A stretch of DNA of 5,636 nt from Anaerolineales bacterium (GCA_020853835.1 JADYYC010000205.1:1-5636); one strand, 5' to 3'. Positions 1-5,636 are shown, numbered from the stretch's first letter. Notes: a model not told the origin generated them from the sequence alone. Program-made: numbers and translations.

Positions 1-15
1 GATCTCTATTCATTC

Positions 16-20
16 GGGAG
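16..20 (+). promoter_or_regulatory. Ribosome binding site for the phosphofructokinase gene
   Basis: GGGAG lies 9 bases before the ATG at 30. It supports that start, which also places the first PFK beta strand (KIGILTSGGD) only eight residues into the protein, as usual for the family. Confidence 0.6.
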
Positions 21-29
21 CAATAATTT

Positions 30-2297
30 ATGGCACTCGAGAAAGTTCAGAAAATTGGTATATTGACAAGCGGGGGCGATGCTCAAGGCATGAATGCGGC
101 GGTGCGCTCGGTGGTGCGCACATCGCTCGACCGGGGGGTTAAAGTCTTCGCGATTTATGAGGGCTATCAGGGCCTGGTCCTCGGTGGAGACCTTATCCGG
201 GAGATGACCTGGGATTCGGTTGGAGGTATTTTACACCGTGGCGGGACAATCATCGGGACAGCCCGGTGCGATGAATTCAACACCCGCCAGGGCCGGCTGC
301 AGGCGGCTCACAACCTGATACGGACTGGCATTCACAGCCTGGTCGTCATCGGCGGGGATGGCAGCCTCACCGGCGCCAACACTTTCCGCCAGGAGTGGTC
401 AGGGCTGCTGCAGGAATTGCTCGATAACCACGCAATTTCGAAAGAAGACGCAGACGCACATCCGTTTCTCGATATCGTGGGCCTGGTTGGTTCGATCGAC
501 AATGATATGTTTGGGACCGACATGACCATCGGCGCCGATTCTGCGCTGCACCGGATTACCGAGGCTGTCGATGCGATCAGCAGCACCGCCGCCAGCCACC
601 AACGGACTTTTGTGATCAAAGTCATGGGACGCAACTGCGGTTATCTGGCTCTGATGGGCGGGCTGGCAACCGGCGCCGATTGGATCTTGATCCCCGAAAA
701 CCCACCCGATGTTGAAAACTGGCAGAAACTGATGATCGACCGTTTGATTGCCGGACGACGGGCGGGCAGGAGGGACACGATTGTTGTGATCGCCGAGGGG
801 TCTCATGATCGGCAAGGCAATCACATTGGCAGCACCGAGGTCGCCAAAACGCTCGAGGAAGGCCTTCATGAAGAAGTGCGTGTGACCGTACTTGGACACG
901 TTCAGCGCGGCGGGGTACCCAGCGCGTTTGACCGAAACCTTGGAACCTTGCTGGGGCACGCCGCGGTAGAGACTTTACTTGATGGAACTATCGACCGAGA
1001 ACCGCAGTTGATTGGCCTGCGCGGCAACCGAATTGTCCATTCACCGCTTATGGAGTGCGTCGATAAAACGCGCCTGGTTGCACGCTCGATCCAATCACAC
1101 GATTATGATACAGCCATGTCTTTGCGTGGAAACAGCTTCATCGAAGCCTTTGATACGCTTAAAACAATGCTGCGCGCCCTCCCCCACCCAACCCAGCCGG
1201 AACAGAATCAATACCGCTTAGGGATTATGCACGCCGGCGCGCCGGCCCCCGCGATGAATGCAGCCGTGCGTGCTGCAACCCGTATCGGAATGGACAGAGG
1301 CCACACCATTCTGGGGATCCGAAATGGTTTCCCCGGACTGATCGAGGGGGATGTTCAAGAAATGGAATGGATGAGCGTGAACGGCTGGGCTCCAACTGGC
1401 GGCTGCGAGCTGGGCACAACTCGACGCACACCAGCGGGCAGCGATTTCTATAACCTGGCGCGCGCCATCGAAAAGTTCAACATCCACGGACTGATCATCA
1501 TCGGTGGTTGGGCGGGGTACGAGACCGCGTATCAAATGTACAAGGCGCGCGAAAATTTCCCCACGTTCAACCTGCCGGTCGTTTGTTTGCCGGCGACGAT
1601 CAACAACAACCTGCCGGGCTCCGAGCTGAGCATCGGCGCTGACACCGCCTTGAACAACATCGTCGGCGCGGTCGACAAAATCAAGGATTCTGCGGTAGCG
1701 CTGCGGCGTGTATTTGTCGTAGAGGTCATGGGGCGCTCGTGCGGTTATCTGGCTTTGATGAGCGGGCTTGCAACAGGCGCAGAACGGGTTTATATCGATG
1801 AAGAAGGCGTTACTTTGAAAGATCTACAGGCAGATGTTGAGGGCCTGCGCTTCGGCTTCAGCCATGGAAAAAGGCTTGGGTTGATCATTCGAAGCGAAAA
1901 CGCCAACCCGGTCTACAACACCCAGTTTATGTCCTCGCTCTTCGAAGAAGAAGGGGGAGAATTGTTCGATGTCCGCCAGGCGATTCTTGGGCACATGCAA
2001 CAAGGCGGCAGCCCGTCGCCGTTTGATCGTATTCAAGCCACGCGCCTGGCAACCCGCTGTGTGGATTTCTTGATCGAAAAACTCGACGCAAACGAACCTG
2101 CCAGCGCATTTATCGGTTTGCAAGGGAAAGAGATCAAATTTCACAATTTCGAGGATTTCGACCGAATGGTCGATATGAAGAAACAAAGACCTAAGGAACA
2201 ATGGTGGATGGATTTGCGTCCCATTGCCAAAGTGTTAGCCCAGCCAGCTCCAGGAGCTGGTTCTGATGGGGCAAATTTTTCGACGCCCCTGGAGTAA
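30..2297 (+). CDS. Eukaryote-type tandem 6-phosphofructokinase (two fused PFK units)
   Basis: Expected to phosphorylate fructose 6-phosphate to fructose 1,6-bisphosphate with ATP in the cytoplasm, the committed step of glycolysis. The 755 residues form two homologous units (about 8-380 and 395-735), against about 320 residues for the usual bacterial PfkA and about 780 for animal PFK. The N-terminal unit is complete: GGDAQG (15-20), Arg79 in GTARC, GGDGS (108-112, the glycine form typical of ATP rather than pyrophosphate use), SIDND with catalytic Asp157 (155-159), MGRNCG (199-204), Glu256, and GHVQRGG (289-295). The C-terminal unit has GGWAG (492-496) in place of GGDGS and TINNN (523-527) in place of TIDND, so it should be catalytically dead and regulatory, as in animals and fungi. 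Phrases such as SLTGANTFRQEW and PKEQWW also match the animal enzyme. The start is supported by GGGAG upstream. Family identity is very sure; regulation is inferred. Confidence 0.96.
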   Translation: MALEKVQKIGILTSGGDAQGMNAAVRSVVRTSLDRGVKVFAIYEGYQGLVLGGDLIREMTWDSVGGILHRGGTIIGTARCDEFNTRQGRLQAAHNLIRTGIHSLVVIGGDGSLTGANTFRQEWSGLLQELLDNHAISKEDADAHPFLDIVGLVGSIDNDMFGTDMTIGADSALHRITEAVDAISSTAASHQRTFVIKVMGRNCGYLALMGGLATGADWILIPENPPDVENWQKLMIDRLIAGRRAGRRDTIVVIAEGSHDRQGNHIGSTEVAKTLEEGLHEEVRVTVLGHVQRGGVPSAFDRNLGTLLGHAAVETLLDGTIDREPQLIGLRGNRIVHSPLMECVDKTRLVARSIQSHDYDTAMSLRGNSFIEAFDTLKTMLRALPHPTQPEQNQYRLGIMHAGAPAPAMNAAVRAATRIGMDRGHTILGIRNGFPGLIEGDVQEMEWMSVNGWAPTGGCELGTTRRTPAGSDFYNLARAIEKFNIHGLIIIGGWAGYETAYQMYKARENFPTFNLPVVCLPATINNNLPGSELSIGADTALNNIVGAVDKIKDSAVALRRVFVVEVMGRSCGYLALMSGLATGAERVYIDEEGVTLKDLQADVEGLRFGFSHGKRLGLIIRSENANPVYNTQFMSSLFEEEGGELFDVRQAILGHMQQGGSPSPFDRIQATRLATRCVDFLIEKLDANEPASAFIGLQGKEIKFHNFEDFDRMVDMKKQRPKEQWWMDLRPIAKVLAQPAPGAGSDGANFSTPLE
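2244..2260 (+). repeat. 17-base inverted repeat containing a possible ribosome binding site
   Basis: CCAGCTCC-A-GGAGCTGG is a perfect 8-base inverted repeat around one central base, inside the poorly conserved 3' tail of the PFK gene. The right arm holds AGGAG (2252-2256), 9 bases before the ATG at 2266. In RNA it could fold as a 6-7 base-pair hairpin that hides this Shine-Dalgarno sequence until ribosomes finishing PFK open it. The repeat is visible; the regulatory role is a guess. Confidence 0.4.
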
Positions 2298-3360
2298 ATT
2301 ATTGAACCGGTATTCCAGGAACATTCAAAGCCCTATGACATCGAGCCAGGAACCGACCCAACCCCACTACCCTGACTCGCCCACCCCGGAGCGGTCTCCA
2401 TACCCTCCGGGGGCGCCCGTGTACCCTCCGCCACTGCCCCCGCCGGAGCCCAGGCCGCATGTCACGCCCCATTCTACCCAACTCCGGCTGGGCGCCGACG
2501 GGAGATATTACCGGGTACGCCGCAAACGCCGGCCTCTCTTTCCTCGATTACGCTCGGGCTGCCTTAGTCTCATTCTGTTACTGACTTGCGTTTGTATCGC
2601 AAGCGCCGCTTTTCTGATCGTCCCGGGTCGAACAAACATTTTGTTGATTGGGATCGATTACGCAGATCCGTGGACCTCGGTAGCTCGAACAGATACGATA
2701 ATGTTAGCCAGCTTTGCCCCGCTCAGCAGATCCATTAACCTGCTCTCCATCCCGCGAGACCTATGGGTAGACATCCCCCAGGTGGGCGAAAACCGGATCA
2801 ACACCGCCCATTTTTATGCTGAAAGCCGGCAGCCGGGGAGCGGCCCCCAGGCAGTCCTTGACACGATCGATCAAAATTTCGATCTTTCCATCAAGTATTA
2901 TCTGCGCGTTCGCTTTGAAGGATTTCGAGATATTGTCGACGCAATGGGCGGTGTGGATATTGAGTTAAGCGAATCGATGGCCGGCTATGCGCCCGGTCAT
3001 CATCACCTGAACGGTCGCAAAGCCCTGGCGTTTGTGCGCGATCGTGCCAACGCAGACGATTTTTTTCGAATGTCGCACGGTCAGTTCATGCTCAGGTCCT
3101 TGTTTAAGAATTTGCTCAACCCGGTTAAATGGCCACGATTTCCTTTCATTGCAAAGGCTGTCTATGATTCTGTCGACACCAATATCCCATTAACGGTGTG
3201 GCCTCGCCTGGTATTAACCGCGCTGCTCAGCGGTCCGGGCAGGATCAACTTTCATATGATCACCCGCGAGATGGTCACGCCTTATGTCACCGATCAAGGG
3301 GCGAATGTCCTGCTTCCAAAATGGGATCTGATCCATCTTCTCATCCAGGAGATTTTCTAA
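2266..3360 (+). CDS. LytR-CpsA-Psr (LCP) family membrane protein
   Basis: LCP proteins attach teichoic-acid-like or other polyprenyl-pyrophosphate-linked glycopolymers to the cell wall, acting outside the membrane. From the first ATG the order is: a proline-rich cytoplasmic segment (about 28-65), a basic stretch (RRKRR), one transmembrane helix (about 98-119), then the extracellular LCP domain to residue 364. Family motifs include Asp131, RTDTIM (Arg141, Asp143), SIPRD (Arg164), the FRDIVDAMGGVDIEL segment, and LNGRKALAFVRDR (Arg258, Arg260) followed by Asp265 and Arg268. The usual GRxxRQ reads FRMSHGQ (267-273), so one arginine of that motif is replaced by His271. The start is uncertain. ATG 2266 has AGGAG 9 bases upstream and overlaps PFK by 32 bases; ATG 2335 gives a 341-residue protein starting MTSSQEP but has only AGGA 14 bases upstream. 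The first 23 residues look unconserved. There is no C-terminal LytR_C domain. Likely co-transcribed with PFK. Confidence 0.92.
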   Translation: MGQIFRRPWSKLLNRYSRNIQSPMTSSQEPTQPHYPDSPTPERSPYPPGAPVYPPPLPPPEPRPHVTPHSTQLRLGADGRYYRVRRKRRPLFPRLRSGCLSLILLLTCVCIASAAFLIVPGRTNILLIGIDYADPWTSVARTDTIMLASFAPLSRSINLLSIPRDLWVDIPQVGENRINTAHFYAESRQPGSGPQAVLDTIDQNFDLSIKYYLRVRFEGFRDIVDAMGGVDIELSESMAGYAPGHHHLNGRKALAFVRDRANADDFFRMSHGQFMLRSLFKNLLNPVKWPRFPFIAKAVYDSVDTNIPLTVWPRLVLTALLSGPGRINFHMITREMVTPYVTDQGANVLLPKWDLIHLLIQEIF

Positions 3361-3385
3361 AAATCCGCATAATTCGAGGAATCAC

Positions 3386-3414
3386 GATTCCATAATTTCT
3401 TTCTATGTTAAAAT
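3386..3414 (+). promoter_or_regulatory. Possible promoter directly before smpB
   Basis: TAAAAT at 3409-3414 is a good -10 hexamer. The only candidate -35 at 17 bases is GATTCC (3386-3391), which is poor. If the -10 is real, transcription would begin at about 3421-3422, at or next to the smpB ATG. The 61-base gap after the LCP gene is AT-rich compared with its surroundings. Confidence 0.3.
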
Positions 3415-3421
3415 TTTCAAC

Positions 3422-3880
3422 ATGGATGCAAAAGTCAAGGTCGTTGCAAGCAATCGTAAGGCGAGCCATGAATTTTTCCTTTTAGATCGTTACGAGGCCG
3501 GAATTGTTCTGCAAGGCAGCGAGATAAAATCAATTCGCGCCGGCCAGCTCAGCCTGGCGGAGGCGTACGTGCGCGTCGATGGTGAAGAAGCCTGGCTGGA
3601 GGATGCGCACATCGCCCCCTATGAACAAGCCAGCATATTCAACCACGAGCCGCGCCGTCCACGACGTTTGCTGCTGCACAAAAAAGAAATTCGCAAGCTT
3701 TGGAACGAGGTCCGCCAAAAAGGCGTCACTATCGTGCCAACGCGCGTCTATTTGAAGAATGGCCGGGCCAAGGTTGAGATCGCGGTGGCAAAAGGCAAAA
3801 AACTGTACGATAAACGCCAATCGATCGCCCAGCGCGATGCCGAGCGCGAGCTCGCCCGCACATTCAAAAGGCGCGAGTAG
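3422..3880 (+). CDS. smpB: SsrA (tmRNA)-binding protein SmpB
   Basis: SmpB binds tmRNA and delivers it to ribosomes stalled on messages without a stop codon, starting trans-translation. The 152-residue length is typical. Family signatures run through the whole protein: NRKASHEFF (11-19), EAGIVLQGSEIKSIRAG (25-41), the HIAPYEQ segment followed by FNHEPRRPRRLLLHKKEI, VYLKNGRAKVEIAVAKGKK, and LYDKR (128-132). The basic C-terminal tail (QRDAERELARTFKRRE) is the part that in the family lies in the empty mRNA channel and mimics mRNA and anticodon. The ATG at 3422 gives the usual N-terminus, but no Shine-Dalgarno sequence is visible in the 20 bases before it. The prenol kinase gene follows after 42 bases. 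No tmRNA gene is visible in this window. Confidence 0.98.
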   Translation: MDAKVKVVASNRKASHEFFLLDRYEAGIVLQGSEIKSIRAGQLSLAEAYVRVDGEEAWLEDAHIAPYEQASIFNHEPRRPRRLLLHKKEIRKLWNEVRQKGVTIVPTRVYLKNGRAKVEIAVAKGKKLYDKRQSIAQRDAERELARTFKRRE

Positions 3881-3906
3881 CGCCGTCGTTTCTTATCTAG
3901 CCAATC

Positions 3907-3912
3907 AGGAGG
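3907..3912 (+). promoter_or_regulatory. Strong ribosome binding site for the prenol kinase-like gene
   Basis: A full AGGAGG lies 10 bases before the ATG at 3923, the strongest Shine-Dalgarno sequence in the window. It fixes the start of the downstream gene and contrasts with smpB, which has none. Confidence 0.75.
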
Positions 3913-3922
3913 GGCAATTTCG

Positions 3923-4636
3923 ATGAACCCGATCATTCAGAACATCCTTGGGCTGATAATTACGTTTGCGATTATCTTGATCTGGCTGCGCCTGATCGAT
4001 TTTTTTGCGCACAAAGGCTGGGTGGGCAGCCGTACAAGCAGGAAGATCATTCACATTGGTACGGGTCCGATATATGTGTTGTGTTGGCTGCTGTTCACAA
4101 GTGATCCCTATGTGCGTTATCTGGCCGCGCTGGTGCCCTTGATGATCACCATCCAGTTCGCCTTGGTGGGATTGGGAAAGATCAAAGATGAAGCTGCGGT
4201 ACAGGCCTTGTCAAGAACTGGCGATCCGCGTGAGATTTTATATGGCCCGCTTTACTACGGATTGGTGTTCGTGCTGCTTACCATCATTTTTTGGCTGCAC
4301 CAACCCGCCGGTATCATTGCGCTTATGCTGCTTTGTGGGGGTGATGGGCTGGCTGAGATCTTGGGGCGGAGATTTGGTCGTGCGCGATTGCCCTGGAATC
4401 ACGAAAAATCCTGGCTGGGGAGCCTGAGCTTTTTCCTTGGCGGTTGGCTCTTGTGTATTTTTGTCTTTTGGGCGTACCAGTTGGCCGGCGTTTTCCCCGA
4501 TTTCCTGACCGCTTACATGTTTACCTTGGCGTTAATCGCCCTTGCTGCAACCCTGGTCGAATCGATCACACCGCATAATTTGGATAACTTGACCGTGCCC
4601 GCCGTGGCAGTCGCCCTGGGGTTGTTGTTTTTTTGA
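3923..4636 (+). CDS. Integral membrane prenol kinase-like protein (phytol/farnesol/dolichol kinase family)
   Basis: A 237-residue protein made largely of hydrophobic segments (about seven, the first at 6-26). It belongs to the superfamily that includes CTP-dependent dolichol kinase, yeast diacylglycerol kinase Dgk1 and plant phytol kinase VTE5, and is related to CDP-diacylglycerol synthases. Motifs in order: RKIIHIGTG (40-48), SRTGDPREILYGPLYY (97-112), CGGDGLAEILGRRFG (Asp141 in the GDG core), LPWNHEKSWLGS (KSW at 162-164), and VESITPHNLDNLTVP (ending at Pro226). These fit plant phytol/farnesol kinases best. It would phosphorylate an isoprenoid alcohol at the membrane, for example to salvage phytol, farnesol or geranylgeraniol. 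The exact alcohol cannot be read from the sequence, and automatic annotation may call it phosphatidate cytidylyltransferase or dolichol kinase. AGGAGG supports the start; it probably shares a transcript with smpB. Confidence 0.85.
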   Translation: MNPIIQNILGLIITFAIILIWLRLIDFFAHKGWVGSRTSRKIIHIGTGPIYVLCWLLFTSDPYVRYLAALVPLMITIQFALVGLGKIKDEAAVQALSRTGDPREILYGPLYYGLVFVLLTIIFWLHQPAGIIALMLLCGGDGLAEILGRRFGRARLPWNHEKSWLGSLSFFLGGWLLCIFVFWAYQLAGVFPDFLTAYMFTLALIALAATLVESITPHNLDNLTVPAVAVALGLLFF

Positions 4637-4704
4637 ACGCCGTATGACACATGACGCAATAAAATTATTACAAGGTTGATACAGCAAAATGTGTTCCGAC
4701 CGCA

Positions 4705-4733
4705 TTGACGCTCTTACTTTATTATGATAGCAT
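4705..4733 (+). promoter_or_regulatory. Candidate sigma-70-type promoter for the A-type Fe-S carrier gene
   Basis: TTGACG (4705-4710) matches the -35 consensus in five of six bases and is followed after 17 bases by TAGCAT (4728-4733), which matches TATAAT in four of six. TATGAT (4723-4728) is a better -10 but sits only 12 bases from this -35. A start near 4740 would give a leader of about 46 bases. The 149-base gap at 4637-4785 holds nothing else I can identify and no clear terminator for the upstream gene. Confidence 0.45.
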
Positions 4734-4775
4734 TGCTCTGAATATTGAGACTGTTCCAAGAATTTTCGAAAAAAC

Positions 4776-4779
4776 GAGG
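4776..4779 (+). promoter_or_regulatory. Ribosome binding site that sets the Fe-S carrier start
   Basis: GAGG lies 6 bases before the ATG at 4786. This favours 4786 over the alternative in-frame TTG at 4705, which overlaps the candidate promoter and would add 27 residues outside the family fold. Confidence 0.6.
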
Positions 4780-4785
4780 TATTCT

Positions 4786-5184
4786 ATGCTTGCCGATCAA
4801 ACAACAACCCACGTAATTACCCTCACCCCCGCCGCTGCCCAGGCAGTTCGTGATTTATTGGAAAAAAGGAATCTCCAAGGCTATGCTTTGCGAGTGTTTG
4901 TATCGGGAGGTGGGTGCTCAGGACTGCAATACGGCATGGCGCTCGAAAACAACATTCGGGATCTCGATCTTTCTGAAGAGTTTGACGGTGTTAAAGTCGT
5001 TGTCGATGAAATTTCCATCGATTATCTGCGTGGCGCAACGGTTGACTACATCGAAGACGAAACGGGAAGCGGCTTTAAAATTGAAAACCCCAATGCGGTA
5101 TCGTCCTGTGGCTGCGGAAGTTCCTATAAATCCACGGATGACGCCAGCGGAGATTCGGCGTGTGGCTGTAGCTGCTGCGGCTGA
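4786..5184 (+). CDS. A-type iron-sulfur cluster carrier (HesB/IscA/ErpA family) with a Cys-rich tail
   Basis: A-type carriers receive Fe-S clusters from the scaffold system and pass them to target enzymes in the cytoplasm. The 132-residue protein starts with the usual ITLTPAAAQAVRDLL helix, then LRVFVSGGGCSGLQYGMAL with the first ligand Cys44, DEISIDYLRGATVDYIED, and FKIENPNAVSSCGCGSS with ligands Cys108 and Cys110. All three conserved cysteines of the family are present. Members are normally about 105-120 residues and end soon after CGCGxSF. Here a polar linker (115-125, rich in Ser, Asp and Ala) leads to a second cluster, CGCSCCG (126-132), with four more cysteines at 126, 128, 130 and 131. 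The family is certain; IscA, ErpA and SufA cannot be separated from one sequence. No isc or suf genes are adjacent. A promoter candidate precedes the gene and a terminator follows 20 bases after the stop codon. Confidence 0.95.
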   Translation: MLADQTTTHVITLTPAAAQAVRDLLEKRNLQGYALRVFVSGGGCSGLQYGMALENNIRDLDLSEEFDGVKVVVDEISIDYLRGATVDYIEDETGSGFKIENPNAVSSCGCGSSYKSTDDASGDSACGCSCCG

Positions 5185-5204
5185 TCTTCACAACAGACCA
5201 ACCA

Positions 5205-5235
5205 AAAAACGGCGCTTATGAACAGCGCCGTTTTT
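5205..5235. terminator. Bidirectional intrinsic terminator between convergent genes
   Basis: A six-base-pair GC stem, CGGCGC (5210-5215) with GCGCCG (5225-5230), encloses a 9-base loop. It is flanked by five A on the left and five T on the right, which extend the pairing to 11 base pairs. Read on the plus strand it ends the Fe-S carrier transcript (20 bases after the stop codon); on the minus strand the A run becomes a T run and ends the SH3b gene, whose stop codon is 11 bases away. Confidence 0.9.
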
Positions 5236-5246
5236 GTATTGCTAAA

Positions 5247-5636
5247 TCAACGACCGCGCAACAACGACAACAATGTACCGATAATTCCCACGATTGCCGT
5301 CCCAACAATCAATAGACCCATCGGGACGCGCCCCTGAGTGGCGATCGGGGCGTCAACCGGAAAGGTCGGTCGCACGATCGGAGGAGGTTCGGTAAAAGTA
5401 GGCAAGCGGGTCGGCGGCACTTCGACGAGGAATTGAGCCGCCAGGGTTGGATCGATGGTTGCAGTCACGCGGGGTGTCTGAGTTGGCGGCGGCTCAACCA
5501 CCGGCAGGGCGCCGCGCACCTCTATAAGCTCGCTATAGACCCAGGCGACCCCGCCCGGAACTCCGGGGTAAGCGATTTGAATCCAAAAGCCTCCAGGGGT
5601 GCGGCCCAATGCCGGCACCTGTGACCCTTCAACCAA
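5247..5636 (-). CDS. SH3b-domain surface protein, C-terminal part (gene continues beyond the window)
   Basis: Only the last 129 codons are in the window. The reading frame is open to the edge, and the TTG at the edge is most likely an internal leucine codon, so the N-terminus is missing. The visible residues 1-42 look like the second half of a bacterial SH3 (SH3b) domain: VEGSQVPALGRTPGGFWIQI, then GVAWVYSELIEV, matching the family pattern of a Gly-Trp-rich end with WV-S-L-V. Next comes a Pro/Thr/Val-rich linker (about 43-105, with PPPTQTP and EPPPIVRPTFP). A hydrophobic helix (about 106-126) and a final basic RGR would anchor the C-terminus in the membrane with the SH3b domain outside. Such domains often bind cell wall, but the role here cannot be told. 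It converges on the Fe-S carrier gene with a shared terminator. Confidence 0.8.
   Translation of the reverse strand: MVEGSQVPALGRTPGGFWIQIAYPGVPGGVAWVYSELIEVRGALPVVEPPPTQTPRVTATIDPTLAAQFLVEVPPTRLPTFTEPPPIVRPTFPVDAPIATQGRVPMGLLIVGTAIVGIIGTLLSLLRGR

Noticed and set aside
399..959. A 186-codon open frame on the minus strand inside the PFK gene
   Set aside because: It lies wholly opposite the highly conserved N-terminal PFK unit, its translation has no recognisable motif, and long antisense frames are common opposite GC-rich genes.
1233..1246. A 14-base perfect palindrome, GCCGGCGCGCCGGC
   Set aside because: It encodes the Ala-Gly-Ala-Pro-Ala stretch of the second PFK unit, where GC-rich codons easily give such a palindrome. 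There is no second copy or regulatory context.
30..2297. The two PFK units as a recent DNA duplication or an assembly artefact
   Set aside because: The halves are only distantly similar at protein level, and the second has the systematic motif changes known from eukaryotic PFKs, so the fusion is ancient and genuine.
3361..3421. A tmRNA or other small RNA gene near smpB
   Set aside because: The gap is 61 bases with no tRNA-like fold or tag-peptide frame, and the gap after smpB is only 42 bases.
4188..4427. A 79-codon open frame in another frame of the prenol kinase gene
   Set aside because: It is entirely within the conserved core of the real gene, and its translation resembles no family I recognise.
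4705..4785. N-terminal extension of the Fe-S carrier from an in-frame TTG
   Set aside because: It overlaps the TTGACG promoter element, has no ribosome binding site, and the family fold begins just after the ATG at 4786, which has GAGG 6 bases upstream.
4850..5221. A 123-codon frame overlapping the Fe-S carrier
   Set aside because: It runs in a shifted frame over the conserved HesB/IscA sequence and ends inside the terminator hairpin, so it is not a plausible gene.

Overview
The window looks like chromosomal DNA from a bacterium, most plausibly a member of the Chloroflexota (Anaerolineae-like). The basis is indirect: moderate-to-high GC by eye, a LytR-CpsA-Psr protein with a proline-rich cytoplasmic N-terminus, an SH3b protein with a long Pro/Thr linker and a C-terminal membrane anchor, and a VTE5-like prenol kinase. 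The phylum call is inference from gene style, not from a marker gene. All genes look ordinary and intact, except the last one, which is cut by the window edge.

Layout, left to right. (1) 30-2297 (+): a 755-residue 6-phosphofructokinase made of two fused PFK units. It resembles the animal/fungal enzyme much more than the roughly 320-residue bacterial enzyme. The N-terminal unit keeps the catalytic motifs and the C-terminal unit has lost them. (2) 2266-3360 (+): a membrane-anchored LytR-CpsA-Psr (LCP) family protein that overlaps or closely follows the PFK gene. (3) 3422-3880 (+): smpB, the tmRNA-binding protein of trans-translation. (4) 3923-4636 (+): a polytopic CTP-dependent prenol kinase-like protein (phytol/farnesol/dolichol kinase family). 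(5) A 149-base gap with a promoter candidate, then 4786-5184 (+): an A-type iron-sulfur carrier (HesB/IscA/ErpA family) with an extra cysteine-rich tail. (6) 5205-5235: a strong GC hairpin flanked by A and T runs, serving as a bidirectional terminator between convergent genes. (7) 5247-5636 (-): the C-terminal part of an SH3b-domain surface protein with a C-terminal transmembrane anchor.

Functionally this is a collection of housekeeping genes (glycolysis, cell-envelope glycopolymer attachment, ribosome rescue, prenol salvage, Fe-S assembly), not a single pathway. PFK-LCP and smpB-prenol kinase are likely transcriptional pairs. I found no mobile element, CRISPR array, tRNA or rRNA, and no evidence of a new defence or biosynthetic system. 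The most interesting item is the eukaryote-type PFK, whose dead C-terminal half keeps most of the residues that bind fructose 2,6-bisphosphate in animal PFK.
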